This document shows, in pieces, positions 1 to 6,758 of a DNA stretch of 31,469 bases. A model generated the notes under the pieces. The model was not told the origin of the DNA. It searched no databases and saw nothing but the letters and a program-made list of their open reading frames with translations. The position numbers and the translations under genes were made by a program. The DNA is taken from contig JAISTF010000188.1 in the NCBI GenBank assembly GCA_031272745.1, positions 1 to 31,469 on the forward strand. Reading direction: 5' to 3'. How positions within the stretch are numbered: position 1 is the stretch's first letter; every line of letters starts with the position of its first letter. Origin of the DNA: Eubacteriales Family XIII. Incertae Sedis bacterium (GTDB lineage: Bacteria; Bacillota; Clostridia; Peptostreptococcales; Anaerovoracaceae).

Positions 1-1139
1 ACGAGGAGCTCAAGCGTCGCTATGCGCTCGTCACGGCGGCCATGAAGGAAGATGGCGTCGATCTCATCGTCATGTCAAACGACAATCAGTACCTCGGCGG
101 CTATGTGCGGTATTTCCTCGACATTCCCGCCGAGCAGGCCTATCCGACGTCCGCGCTTCTGTCGAGCGAAGGGGATCTGTTTTCGATTACGAGCAACAGT
201 CCGATGACGCCGCTGCCCCCCGAGTGGGCGGGGCGCTTCATCAAGGAGCGGCTGGCGGCGCCATATTTCCGTTCGCTCGACTATACGTCGGAGTACGACG
301 CCGAGGTGATGGCAGACATCGCGAAGCGGGTCGGCGCGAAACGGATAGGGCTTGTCGGTAAGGGCGAGCTCAATGTCGCGATGGTCGACTATCTGCGGGA
401 GCGCAGCGGGGCGGAGGTCGTCAATTTCACGCGCCAAGTGGACAGGATCAAGGCCGTGAAAAGCGAGGAGGAAATCGGCCGCGTGAAACAATCCGCCGAG
501 CTGCACGACGCGGGGCTGGCGTATCTCCAAGAGATACTGAAGCCCGGGATGCATGAGTACGAAATTCGCGCCGAAGTACAGAGCTTTCTCGTCAAGCAGG
601 GCAGCGAGGAGCAGCTGATCATGATGGGCAGCGGCCCTACGGGCGTCCGCGTGCCTTTCCTCCACTCGTTTTACCACGGACGGAAAGTCGAAGCGGGCGA
701 CGAGCTTCTCTTCATGATCGAGGCCAACGGGCCTGGGGGGTATTATACGGAAATTGGACGGACGTTCATGCTCGGCGAGCCTTCACGGAAACTCGAGGAG
801 ACGTTTGGTGCATCCAAGCGCATCCAGCACAAATTGGCGGCGGAGGCGCGCCCCGGGCGCAAAATATCGGAATTGCATGCGCTGTACAACAAGCTTCTTG
901 CGGAAGAGGGATATCCGGAGGAATTGCGACTGCTCATGCACGGGCAAGGTTACGACCTCGTGGAATGGCCCGGCTTTCAGTCGGATGACGAGGGCGTCAT
1001 CGAAGAAAATTGGGTGCTGGCGATCCATCCGCATTTGAACAACGATTTTGCGAGCGGGTATTGTTGCGACGACTATCTTGTGGGCAAAGACGAAACCGTG
1101 CGGCTGCACCGGTTTCCGCAGGAAATCGTCCGGGTGTGA
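1..1139 (+). CDS. M24-family (aminopeptidase P/creatinase fold) protein, 5' end cut by window
   Basis: The open frame runs in from base 3 of the window without a stop. The first ATG, at 42, is probably internal because the 13 codons before it also read like protein. Counting from that ATG, an N-terminal creatinase-like domain (about 1-135) is followed by the pita-bread M24 catalytic domain (about 145-365). The five usual metal ligands (Asp, Asp, His, Glu, Glu) appear as Glu227, Glu237, His300, His329 and Asp343, so only the His is canonical. The GR-T after the second position and the overall spacing are kept. Classical Xaa-Pro peptidase activity is therefore doubtful. Creatinase and DddP are known M24 members with non-peptidase chemistry. 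The gene ends in TGA and is followed by a hairpin. The fold is fairly sure; the substrate is unknown. Confidence 0.8.
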   Translation, partial: EELKRRYALVTAAMKEDGVDLIVMSNDNQYLGGYVRYFLDIPAEQAYPTSALLSSEGDLFSITSNSPMTPLPPEWAGRFIKERLAAPYFRSLDYTSEYDAEVMADIAKRVGAKRIGLVGKGELNVAMVDYLRERSGAEVVNFTRQVDRIKAVKSEEEIGRVKQSAELHDAGLAYLQEILKPGMHEYEIRAEVQSFLVKQGSEEQLIMMGSGPTGVRVPFLHSFYHGRKVEAGDELLFMIEANGPGGYYTEIGRTFMLGEPSRKLEETFGASKRIQHKLAAEARPGRKISELHALYNKLLAEEGYPEELRLLMHGQGYDLVEWPGFQSDDEGVIEENWVLAIHPHLNNDFASGYCCDDYLVGKDETVRLHRFPQEIVRV

Positions 1140-1172
1140 CGTTCCGTCGAAAGCCTGGTTGCTGACGAGCTC

Positions 1173-1221
1173 GGCGTCGTCCGCGCCTGCCGTAAGGCAA
1201 ATTCGAGGCGCGGACGGCGTC
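1173..1221 (+). terminator. Strong GC-rich hairpin downstream of the M24 gene
   Basis: Arms at 1173-1188 and 1206-1221 pair over 16 positions, two of them G-U. The loop holds a further small hairpin (GCC-GTAA-GGC, 1189-1198). It lies 33 bases after the M24 stop codon. No run of T follows, so it is not a textbook intrinsic terminator. It could instead stabilise the mRNA 3' end or be a remnant of a repeat. Confidence 0.4.
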
Positions 1222-1459
1222 TGCTCCGGTCCACTGGAGAGGATGGTGACCGTAGTGTTGGCATCGTTTATCATTTTATAACACCATTCGTGAGATAGCA
1301 CAAGTATTATCATAATATTTCGTGAATAATTACAATTGTTCGATTATTGAATTTCAGAGACGCGCCAATTTTCCCGAAAGAATACCAGATTTTTAGAACA
1401 TACTACAGGAAAAGACACGTTTTGTTGTAATATGTCCTAATATCTTGGACTTGTTCGAT

Positions 1460-1488
1460 TTGACTTCTCTGGGATAAGCTCGAATAAT
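1460..1488 (+). promoter_or_regulatory. Sigma70-type promoter for the transhydroxylase genes
   Basis: TTGACT at 1460-1465 is separated by exactly 17 bases from AATAAT at 1483-1488; each box is one base off consensus. Transcription would start near 1495, giving a leader of about 48 bases before the GTG start at 1543. A ribosome binding site (GGAGG, 1528-1532) lies in that leader. The AT-rich flank could hold regulator sites, but no clear operator was identified. Confidence 0.5.
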
Positions 1489-1542
1489 AATCATGGCTAT
1501 GCCGTTTTCTTCATCGGCGTTGTATCGGGAGGAACGAGGATC

Positions 1543-2646
1543 GTGAAAACCAAATTCGACATCAAAAATCAGAAGCGCGTGTTCAAAGCCGCGAGCCTCA
1601 TGGGGCCGCGCAGCGGGCTGCCGACGGTCGTGGATTCCGACGGGGAGAAGCTCACGCGCATCCGGCCGCTCCACTACGAGGACTACGCGGATTGGGAGAG
1701 CCTGAATCCGTGGAAGATTGAGGCGAAGGGCAAGGTGTTCGAGCCGACGAAAAAGACGCTGCCGGCCGTGTATTATCTGTCCTACAAGAAACGCGTCTAT
1801 TCGGAAAACCGCGTCAAATGGCCGCTGAAACGCGTGGATTGGGATCCGGACGGCGAACGCAACCCGCAGAATCGCGGCAAATCGAAATACGTGCGCATCA
1901 GTTGGGACGAGGCGACGGACATCATCGCGAAGGAAATCGCGCGCGTGAAGGAGAAATACGGCATGAGCGCCATCCTCGCGGAGGCGGACATGCACGGGGA
2001 GGGCAAGCACGTCGCGCCGTCGCACGGCTGCATGAACCGCCTGCTGTCGATTCTCGGCGGGTACACGGTGCAGATGCGCAACATGGACTCGTGGGAAGGT
2101 TACGCGTGGGGATCGAAGAACGTCTGGGGCTGCGAGCCGGTCGGCGAGGTGCAGCCGTCGGCCAACGTCTGGCCGGACATCGCGCAAAACACGGAGACGA
2201 TCCTGTTTTGGGCGGCGGACCCCGAGGTCGGCGCGGCGGGGTTTGACGGGTATATGTCGAGCCGCCTGTCGTACTGGATTCACAGCCTCGGCGTCAAATA
2301 CATCTACGTCGACCCCGCGCTGAACTACTCGGCCGCGAAGCTTGCGGACAAATGGATTCCCGTGAAGCCCAATACGGACGCGGCGCTCGAACTGGCCGTC
2401 GCGCATGTCTGGCTGACGGAGGGCATCTACGACAAGGACTATGTGAAGACGCACGTCGTCGGCGAGGAGCCGTTCTTCGACTATGTGCTCGGCAAGGCCG
2501 AGGACGGCACACCGAAGACGCCGAAATGGGCGAGCGGAATCTGCGGTGTGCCATCGTGGACGATCAAGGCGCTCGCACGGCATTGGGCGAAGCAGATCAC
2601 GAGCGTGACGATCGGCAACGGCGGCCCCGGCATCCGCGGGCCGTAG
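1543..2646 (+). CDS. athL: Pyrogallol transhydroxylase-like large subunit, N-terminal part up to in-frame TAG
   Basis: This is the first 367 codons of a DMSO-reductase-family molybdoenzyme, starting at GTG 1543 behind GGAGG. There is no N-terminal Cys motif for an Fe-S cluster and no Tat signal, as expected for the cytoplasmic large subunit of pyrogallol-phloroglucinol transhydroxylase (EC 1.97.1.2), which moves a hydroxyl between trihydroxybenzenes without net redox change. Asp182-Ser183 in the motif MDSWEG matches the Asp-Ser pair of the Pelobacter acidigallici enzyme, whose Ser binds Mo; a His lies about 30 residues before it (His151). The frame stops at TAG 2644-2646 after GPGIRGP, then continues with clear family sequence. 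If not read through, this fragment would be inactive. The transhydroxylase call rests mainly on the small subunit. Confidence 0.75.
   Translation: MKTKFDIKNQKRVFKAASLMGPRSGLPTVVDSDGEKLTRIRPLHYEDYADWESLNPWKIEAKGKVFEPTKKTLPAVYYLSYKKRVYSENRVKWPLKRVDWDPDGERNPQNRGKSKYVRISWDEATDIIAKEIARVKEKYGMSAILAEADMHGEGKHVAPSHGCMNRLLSILGGYTVQMRNMDSWEGYAWGSKNVWGCEPVGEVQPSANVWPDIAQNTETILFWAADPEVGAAGFDGYMSSRLSYWIHSLGVKYIYVDPALNYSAAKLADKWIPVKPNTDAALELAVAHVWLTEGIYDKDYVKTHVVGEEPFFDYVLGKAEDGTPKTPKWASGICGVPSWTIKALARHWAKQITSVTIGNGGPGIRGP
2644..2646 (+). other. In-frame TAG interrupting the molybdoenzyme large-subunit gene
   Basis: The reading frame before and after this codon is the same, with no frameshift, and homologous-looking sequence resumes at once (SHEHCRLQ). 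A single change from TAC or TAT (Tyr), CAG, GAG, AAG, TCG, TTG or TGG would create it. At least six other genes here end in TAG (1543-4341 itself, 5693, 12802, 13830, 16894, 18988), so TAG is not generally reassigned. It is most likely a nonsense mutation or a sequencing error; programmed readthrough is a weaker option. Confidence 0.85.
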
Positions 2647-4341
2647 TCGCACGAGCACTGCCGCCTGCAGTCGATCCTCATGGGAATGCAGGGCCTGTGC
2701 AAGCCCGGGCGCAATTTCGCGAAATGGCTCGAATGGAACCTGCATTCGGCGGACTACGCGATGCCGTACCAGGGCGAGGCGAAGATCCGCCTGCCGCACC
2801 GCGCCGAGACCGTGCGGCCGCCGGGCGCGGTCTTCGACGACGCGCTCATCAAGGAGATGAACGCGCGCGGCATGAGCGACGTCGGGGCGATCGACCCCGA
2901 GGAGATGCTGCGCAGGCTGAAGCGCGTCGGTGCGTTTTCGATCCAGCTTTCGGAGCAGCAGAAGCGCATTTCCGATCTTGTTGAGGTGGTCAATCCGATT
3001 CCGACGCCGCCGATGCAGTCGATTCCGAAATGCATGGTTCACGAGGCGATTTTGAACAAGGAAGGCATCTCGTGGAACGGGCTGTGGTCGTTTTGCGGCC
3101 CTGCGGACGAGCAATGGGACACGACGTGCTACCCCGCGAAAGGCTGCTCGCGCATCCATATGATCTGGACGGATTCGCCGTGCATGGTGACGTGCTGGAA
3201 CGACGGCTTCTCGTTTGTGAAAGCGATGCGCTCGGACGAGATCGAATTTGTGCTCGCGCAGCACCCGTGGCTCGAAAACGACTGTTATTTGGCGGACATC
3301 ATCCTGCCCGTGCAGACGAAATTCGAGATGGAGGACATCTGCGACGATCCGGGCGGCGGCGTGTTCACGTCCGTGTACCACGAGCATGCGGCCATCCCGC
3401 CCGTCGGCGAGTCGCTCAACGACTTTGACTGCGTCGTCGAGGTCGCGAAGAAAATCAGCGAGGATGCGTATTTGAAATACACGGCGAACGGACGCAAGAC
3501 CGAAGACATCATCGATCTGTTCTGGCAGGGTTCCGGCGTCGACCATTTGGACAAGGAAGACGATTTCCACAAGAAGGACATCTTCATCCTGCCGTGCGAC
3601 CCGGACATCCAGAAGCGCGTACCGCCGCAGTTGCGCCTCTTCGCAGAGGATCCGGAAAACAATCCGCTGACCACGCCGACGGGCAAGCTCGAGTTCACGT
3701 CGACGGGGATACAAGAGCACTTCCCGGACGACAAGGAGCGACCGCCGTATCCGATGTGGATCGAGAAGGGCCCCTGCCACGACGAGACGCTCGCGTCCCC
3801 GCGCGCAAAGGACTACCCGCTGCTCTGCATGAGCAACCACGGGCGTTGGCGCTTCCACGCAAACTTGGACGACATCACCTGGCATCGCGAGATCGAGACG
3901 ATGAAGGTCAAGGGGAAGGACGGCTACCGGTACGAACCCGCATGGCTGAATCCCGTGACGGCGGCGCGCTACGGCATCGCCCACGGCGACATCATCAAAG
4001 TCTATAACGAACGGGGCACGGTGCTGTGCGGCGCCTATGTGACGGAGCGTGTTGTGCCCGACACCATCTACATCGACCACGGCGCGCGCTTCGACCCGAT
4101 CGACGCGGAGGCGCTCGACCGCGGCGGCGCGATCAACCTGATTTCGCCGCACGCCAACATGAGCACGCACGTCACGGGCATGGTCGTCTCGGGCTATCTC
4201 GTCGCGGCCGCGAAGGTGACGGACGAGGAAATGGCCGCGTGGCGCAAGTCGTACCCGGATTCGTTTGCGCGCAAAGTCGACGAAGGCTGCGGCGTCTGTC
4301 TCGAAGGCTGGCTGCTCGCAGACGAAACTGCCGCTTCATAG
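2647..4341 (+). CDS. athL: Pyrogallol transhydroxylase-like large subunit, C-terminal part after the TAG
   Basis: This is the continuation of the large-subunit frame. Joined to the first part it gives about 932 residues, somewhat longer than the 875 of the P. acidigallici protein. The first ATG is at 2680 and has no Shine-Dalgarno, so independent translation looks unlikely. The part contains the rest of the molybdopterin oxidoreductase domain and, from about 3820, the C-terminal beta-barrel that binds the guanine dinucleotide cofactor (SNHGRWRFH, then ARYGIAHGDIIKVYNERG). Its stop codon TAG is followed directly by the ribosome binding site of the small-subunit gene. Codon use and GC match the first part, so the break looks recent. 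Confidence 0.7.
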   Translation, partial: SHEHCRLQSILMGMQGLCKPGRNFAKWLEWNLHSADYAMPYQGEAKIRLPHRAETVRPPGAVFDDALIKEMNARGMSDVGAIDPEEMLRRLKRVGAFSIQLSEQQKRISDLVEVVNPIPTPPMQSIPKCMVHEAILNKEGISWNGLWSFCGPADEQWDTTCYPAKGCSRIHMIWTDSPCMVTCWNDGFSFVKAMRSDEIEFVLAQHPWLENDCYLADIILPVQTKFEMEDICDDPGGGVFTSVYHEHAAIPPVGESLNDFDCVVEVAKKISEDAYLKYTANGRKTEDIIDLFWQGSGVDHLDKEDDFHKKDIFILPCDPDIQKRVPPQLRLFAEDPENNPLTTPTGKLEFTSTGIQEHFPDDKERPPYPMWIEKGPCHDETLASPRAKDYPLLCMSNHGRWRFHANLDDITWHREIETMKVKGKDGYRYEPAWLNPVTAARYGIAHGDIIKVYNERGTVLCGAYVTERVVPDTIYIDHGARFDPIDAEALDRGGAINLISPHANMSTHVTGMVVSGYLVAAAKVTDEEMAAWRKSYPDSFARKVDEGCGVCLEGWLLADETAAS

Positions 4342-4351
4342 GAGGTGCAAC

Positions 4352-5173
4352 ATGGCAAAAGCATTTGTGATTGACGTCGCCCTCTGCAGCGGCTGCTACA
4401 GCTGCCAGATGGCCTGCAAGGACGAGCACTGCGGCAACGACTGGTCGCCCGTCGCGAAACCCCAGCCCGACACGGGCCAGTTTTGGATCAAGGTCGACGA
4501 AAAGACCGTCGGCTCCATCCCGAAGGTGCGCGTGGAGTATCTGCCGCATCTGTGCGGGCATTGCGCGTCGCCGCTGTGCGCGGGCGCCTGCCCGGGCGGG
4601 GCCGTCACGACGCGCGAAGACGGCTTCGTACTGATTGACCCCGAAGCCTGTACGGGCTGCGGTGCCTGCATGGATGCCTGTCCCTACGGTGCGATCTTCA
4701 ATAACGACGCGCTCGGCATCTGTCAGAAATGCACGGGCTGCGTACATTTATTGGACAACGGCTATCCGGAGCCGCGCTGCAGCGAAGTCTGCCCGACGGG
4801 GGCGCTGACGTTCGGGGAAGAATCGGATCTGGCGGAACTGATCAAGGGCGCGGACGTGCTTGTGCCGGCATCCGGCGCGAGCCCGCGCGTCTACTACCGC
4901 AACCTGCCCGGAAAATTCATCGCGGGCACGGTCTACGACCCGCAGGCCAAAGAAATTGTGGAGCATGCGAAAGCGCTGGCCGTCTCCGGCGGCAAAATCC
5001 GCAGCGTGCTGACCGACGACTTCGGCGACTTCTGGTTCGACGACCTGCCCGTCGGCAGCTACGACATCACGATCACGGCGGACGGCTACGCGCCGAAATA
5101 CTTCTACGGCGTCCGCACCGACGACTGTGTGAACCTCGGCGACATTCCGTTGGACCGGAACGGTGGGGCGTAA
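4352..5173 (+). CDS. athS: Transhydroxylase small subunit: Fe-S ferredoxin domain plus transthyretin-like domain
   Basis: A protein of 273 residues starting at ATG 4352 behind AGGAGGTG, which overlaps the end of the large-subunit gene. The N-terminal half has four Cys motifs (the first is Cys12, 15, 18, 22; then CGHC, CTGCGAC and CQKCTGC groups) typical of the multi-cluster electron-transfer subunits of DMSO-reductase-family enzymes. From about residue 190 there is a beta-rich domain (GKIRSVLTDDFGDFWF, then LPVGSYDITITADGY) of the transthyretin/carboxypeptidase-regulatory type. Ferredoxin plus a transthyretin-like tail, at about 275 residues, is the architecture of the P. acidigallici transhydroxylase small subunit. 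No membrane anchor follows, so the complex should be soluble. This subunit is intact although its partner gene is interrupted. Confidence 0.85.
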   Translation: MAKAFVIDVALCSGCYSCQMACKDEHCGNDWSPVAKPQPDTGQFWIKVDEKTVGSIPKVRVEYLPHLCGHCASPLCAGACPGGAVTTREDGFVLIDPEACTGCGACMDACPYGAIFNNDALGICQKCTGCVHLLDNGYPEPRCSEVCPTGALTFGEESDLAELIKGADVLVPASGASPRVYYRNLPGKFIAGTVYDPQAKEIVEHAKALAVSGGKIRSVLTDDFGDFWFDDLPVGSYDITITADGYAPKYFYGVRTDDCVNLGDIPLDRNGGA

Positions 5174-5265
5174 GGGGATTCCTGCGTCAATCGCCGGTTG
5201 ACGATTGCTGAAACAAGGTTCTGACGCATCCGGCGTCCACCGGCCCGCACGGGAGCGGCTTCCTG

Positions 5266-5274
5266 TGGTAAAAT
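5266..5274 (+). promoter_or_regulatory. Extended -10 promoter for the RidA operon
   Basis: TGG followed by TAAAAT (5269-5274) forms an extended -10 box (TGn-TAnnnT). No good -35 is visible. It lies in the 143-base gap between the transhydroxylase small subunit and RidA and leaves a leader of about 35 bases with a GGGAGG ribosome binding site before ATG 5317. Confidence 0.45.
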
Positions 5275-5316
5275 AGCACAGAGAGAATTTCCGGGCAAAA
5301 CGCGACGGGAGGCGGC

Positions 5317-5700
5317 ATGGACAGAGAAATCATCAAGACGGACAAGGCACCGGCGGCCATCGGGCCGTACGCGCAGGCAAACAAGGCGGGCGGGCTCATC
5401 TTCACGTCGGGCCAGATTCCGCTTGACCCGCAGTCCGGCGAGCTCGTCGGCGCGGATGCGGCGACGCAGGCGGAGCAGGTCCTGCGCAACCTCGAGGCGG
5501 TGCTCGAAGCGGCGGGCTCCGGCCCGGACCGCGTCCTCAAGACGACCGTGTTCCTCGCGGACATCGCGGATTTCGCGGCGGTGAACGAAGTATACGCGCG
5601 GCATTTCGCGGGGGCGGCGCTGCCGTCGCGCTCTGCCGTACAGGTGGCGGCGCTGCCGAAAGGGGCGCTGGTGGAAATCGAGGTGATCGCATATGAATAA
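5317..5700 (+). CDS. ridA: RidA family enamine/imine deaminase
   Basis: 127 residues, the usual RidA length. It hydrolyses reactive enamine or imine intermediates from PLP enzymes to ketoacids and ammonia. Arg105, in the motif PSRSAVQVAALPKGA, is the carboxylate-binding arginine of active RidA proteins and sits at exactly the expected number. The N-terminal IGPYAQA and FTSGQIPLDP motifs are also present. The ATG at 5317 follows GGGAGG by five bases. Its last eight bases overlap the start of the next gene, so the two are probably translationally coupled. It leads a dense run of genes reaching to 11832. The exact substrate in this operon is unknown; it may be general housekeeping, or a step paired with the amidase-like neighbour as in RutC/RutB. 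Confidence 0.9.
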   Translation: MDREIIKTDKAPAAIGPYAQANKAGGLIFTSGQIPLDPQSGELVGADAATQAEQVLRNLEAVLEAAGSGPDRVLKTTVFLADIADFAAVNEVYARHFAGAALPSRSAVQVAALPKGALVEIEVIAYE

Positions 5701-6262
5701 CGAAAAGAAGACCCCCGTGCGCCTGCGCAAAGAGTGCACGGTCGTCGTCGTCATCGACCTGCAGGAGCGGCTGATTCCGGCGATGCGCGAGGGCGAAAAG
5801 GTGCGCGCGCAGGCCGCGAAGCTCGTGCAGGGCGCGGAGTTGCTCGGCGTGCCGGTGCTGACGACGCAGCAGTACACGAAGGGCCTCGGCGAGACCGTCG
5901 AGGACGTCAAGGCGGCGTACGCGGAGTTTTCCTACATCGAAAAGTCCGCGTTCAGCGCGATGGCCGACGAGGGGTTTGCAGATGCCCTGAAGGAGTCGGG
6001 GCGCGGGACGGTGCTGCTCTGCGGCGTCGAGGCGCACGTCTGCGTGCTGCAGACTGCGCTCGACATGCTGGAGCAGGGCTACGCGGTGCTGCTCGTGACG
6101 GACGCGATTTCCTCGCGCAAGGAGATGGACGAGGCGCCGGCCGTCAAGCGCATGATCCACGCGGGCGTCGTACCGACGACCGTGGAGTCGGCGCTGTTTG
6201 AGCTCTTGGACAACGACAGCAAGTCGGACGTGTTCAAGGGCATCTCGAAGCTGATCAAATAG
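5693..6262 (+). CDS. Isochorismatase-fold cysteine hydrolase
   Basis: 189 residues of the isochorismatase/nicotinamidase-like family. The catalytic triad can be read as Asp22 (VVVIDLQERL), Lys84 (YIEKSAF) and Cys117 (GVEAHVCV), with the cis-peptide region VEAHV before the Cys. Such proteins hydrolyse amides or related bonds; YcaC, RutB and nicotinamidase are relatives. The start ATG lies inside the end of ridA (8-base overlap), so the two are cotranslated. The pairing of a RidA with an isochorismatase-like amidase recalls RutB/RutC in pyrimidine breakdown, but no other rut gene is present. The family is sure; the substrate is not known. Confidence 0.88.
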   Translation: MNNEKKTPVRLRKECTVVVVIDLQERLIPAMREGEKVRAQAAKLVQGAELLGVPVLTTQQYTKGLGETVEDVKAAYAEFSYIEKSAFSAMADEGFADALKESGRGTVLLCGVEAHVCVLQTALDMLEQGYAVLLVTDAISSRKEMDEAPAVKRMIHAGVVPTTVESALFELLDNDSKSDVFKGISKLIK

Positions 6263-6272
6263 GAAGGTGGAC

Positions 6273-6758
6273 ATGTTCTCAGAAATCGAACCGGTGATGG
6301 AAAAATACGCGGGCGTGCCGGGCAGCCTCATCACGATCCTGCAAAAGACGCAGGATGCGTACGGCTATCTCAGCGAGGACGCAATCGCGTACATCGCAAA
6401 GCGCACGGGCGTGCCTGCGTCGAAGATCTACGGCGTCGCGACGTTTTACACGCAGTTCCGGCTGAAGCCCGTCGGGCGCTACATCCTCATGCTCTGCAAG
6501 GGAACGGCCTGCCATGTGAACGGCGCGGCCGGCATCGAGGAAGCCGTGACCGAGCACCTCGGCATCGCGGACGGCGAGACGACGGCGGACGGGCTGTTCA
6601 CGCTCGACGTCGTGGCCTGCCTCGGCTGCTGCTCGCTCGCGCCCGTCATGATGGTGAAGGGGCCGGACGGGGAAGAGACCTACGGCTCGCTGACGAAGGC
6701 GAAGGTGCGGTCGCTATTGGACGAAATCGCGGCGCGGGAAACGGAGGCGGCATCATGA
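6273..6758 (+). CDS. nuoE: NuoE/HydC-like [2Fe-2S] thioredoxin-fold subunit
   Basis: 161 residues. ATG 6273 is preferred over the in-frame GTG at 6267 because AGGAAGG (6261-6267) is then correctly spaced. The helical N-terminus and thioredoxin-like C-terminus are those of the 24-kDa subunit of complex I and of NAD-linked hydrogenases and formate dehydrogenases. The four [2Fe-2S] ligands are the two Cys of LCKGTACHV and the two of VVACLGCCSLAP. In the family this cluster sits beside the NuoF flavin and takes part in electron transfer from NADH. Its TGA overlaps the ATG of the NuoF-like gene (ATGA), consistent with a fixed subunit ratio. There are no membrane subunits nearby, so this is a soluble HydABC/HndABC-type module rather than complex I. 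Confidence 0.9.
   Translation: MFSEIEPVMEKYAGVPGSLITILQKTQDAYGYLSEDAIAYIAKRTGVPASKIYGVATFYTQFRLKPVGRYILMLCKGTACHVNGAAGIEEAVTEHLGIADGETTADGLFTLDVVACLGCCSLAPVMMVKGPDGEETYGSLTKAKVRSLLDEIAARETEAAS

Larger units (their letters stand above)
1140..1542. other. Non-coding gap of 403 bases upstream of the transhydroxylase genes
   Basis: The first part is GC-rich and contains the 1173-1221 hairpin. From about 1265 to 1500 the sequence becomes markedly AT-rich, unlike nearly everything else in the window. That stretch holds the promoter proposed at 1460-1488. No convincing small ORF or RNA gene was found here. A long minus-strand frame that enters the gap is a shadow of the large-subunit gene. Confidence 0.6.

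Noticed and set aside
2644..2646. Pyrrolysine codon as the main explanation for the internal TAG
   Set aside because: TAG is used as the normal stop of several genes in this window, no pyl genes are present here, and transhydroxylases are not known pyrrolysine proteins. It is kept only as a testable option.
1393..4170. Long minus-strand open frame of 925 codons opposite the molybdoenzyme gene
   Set aside because: It is a shadow: GC-rich third positions remove stops from the antisense frame. The product is Arg/His/Val-rich with no motif, and the plus-strand gene is clearly real.
5183..5228. Terminator after the transhydroxylase small subunit
   Set aside because: TGCGTCA and TGACGCA can pair, but only over seven bases with a 32-base loop and no T-run.
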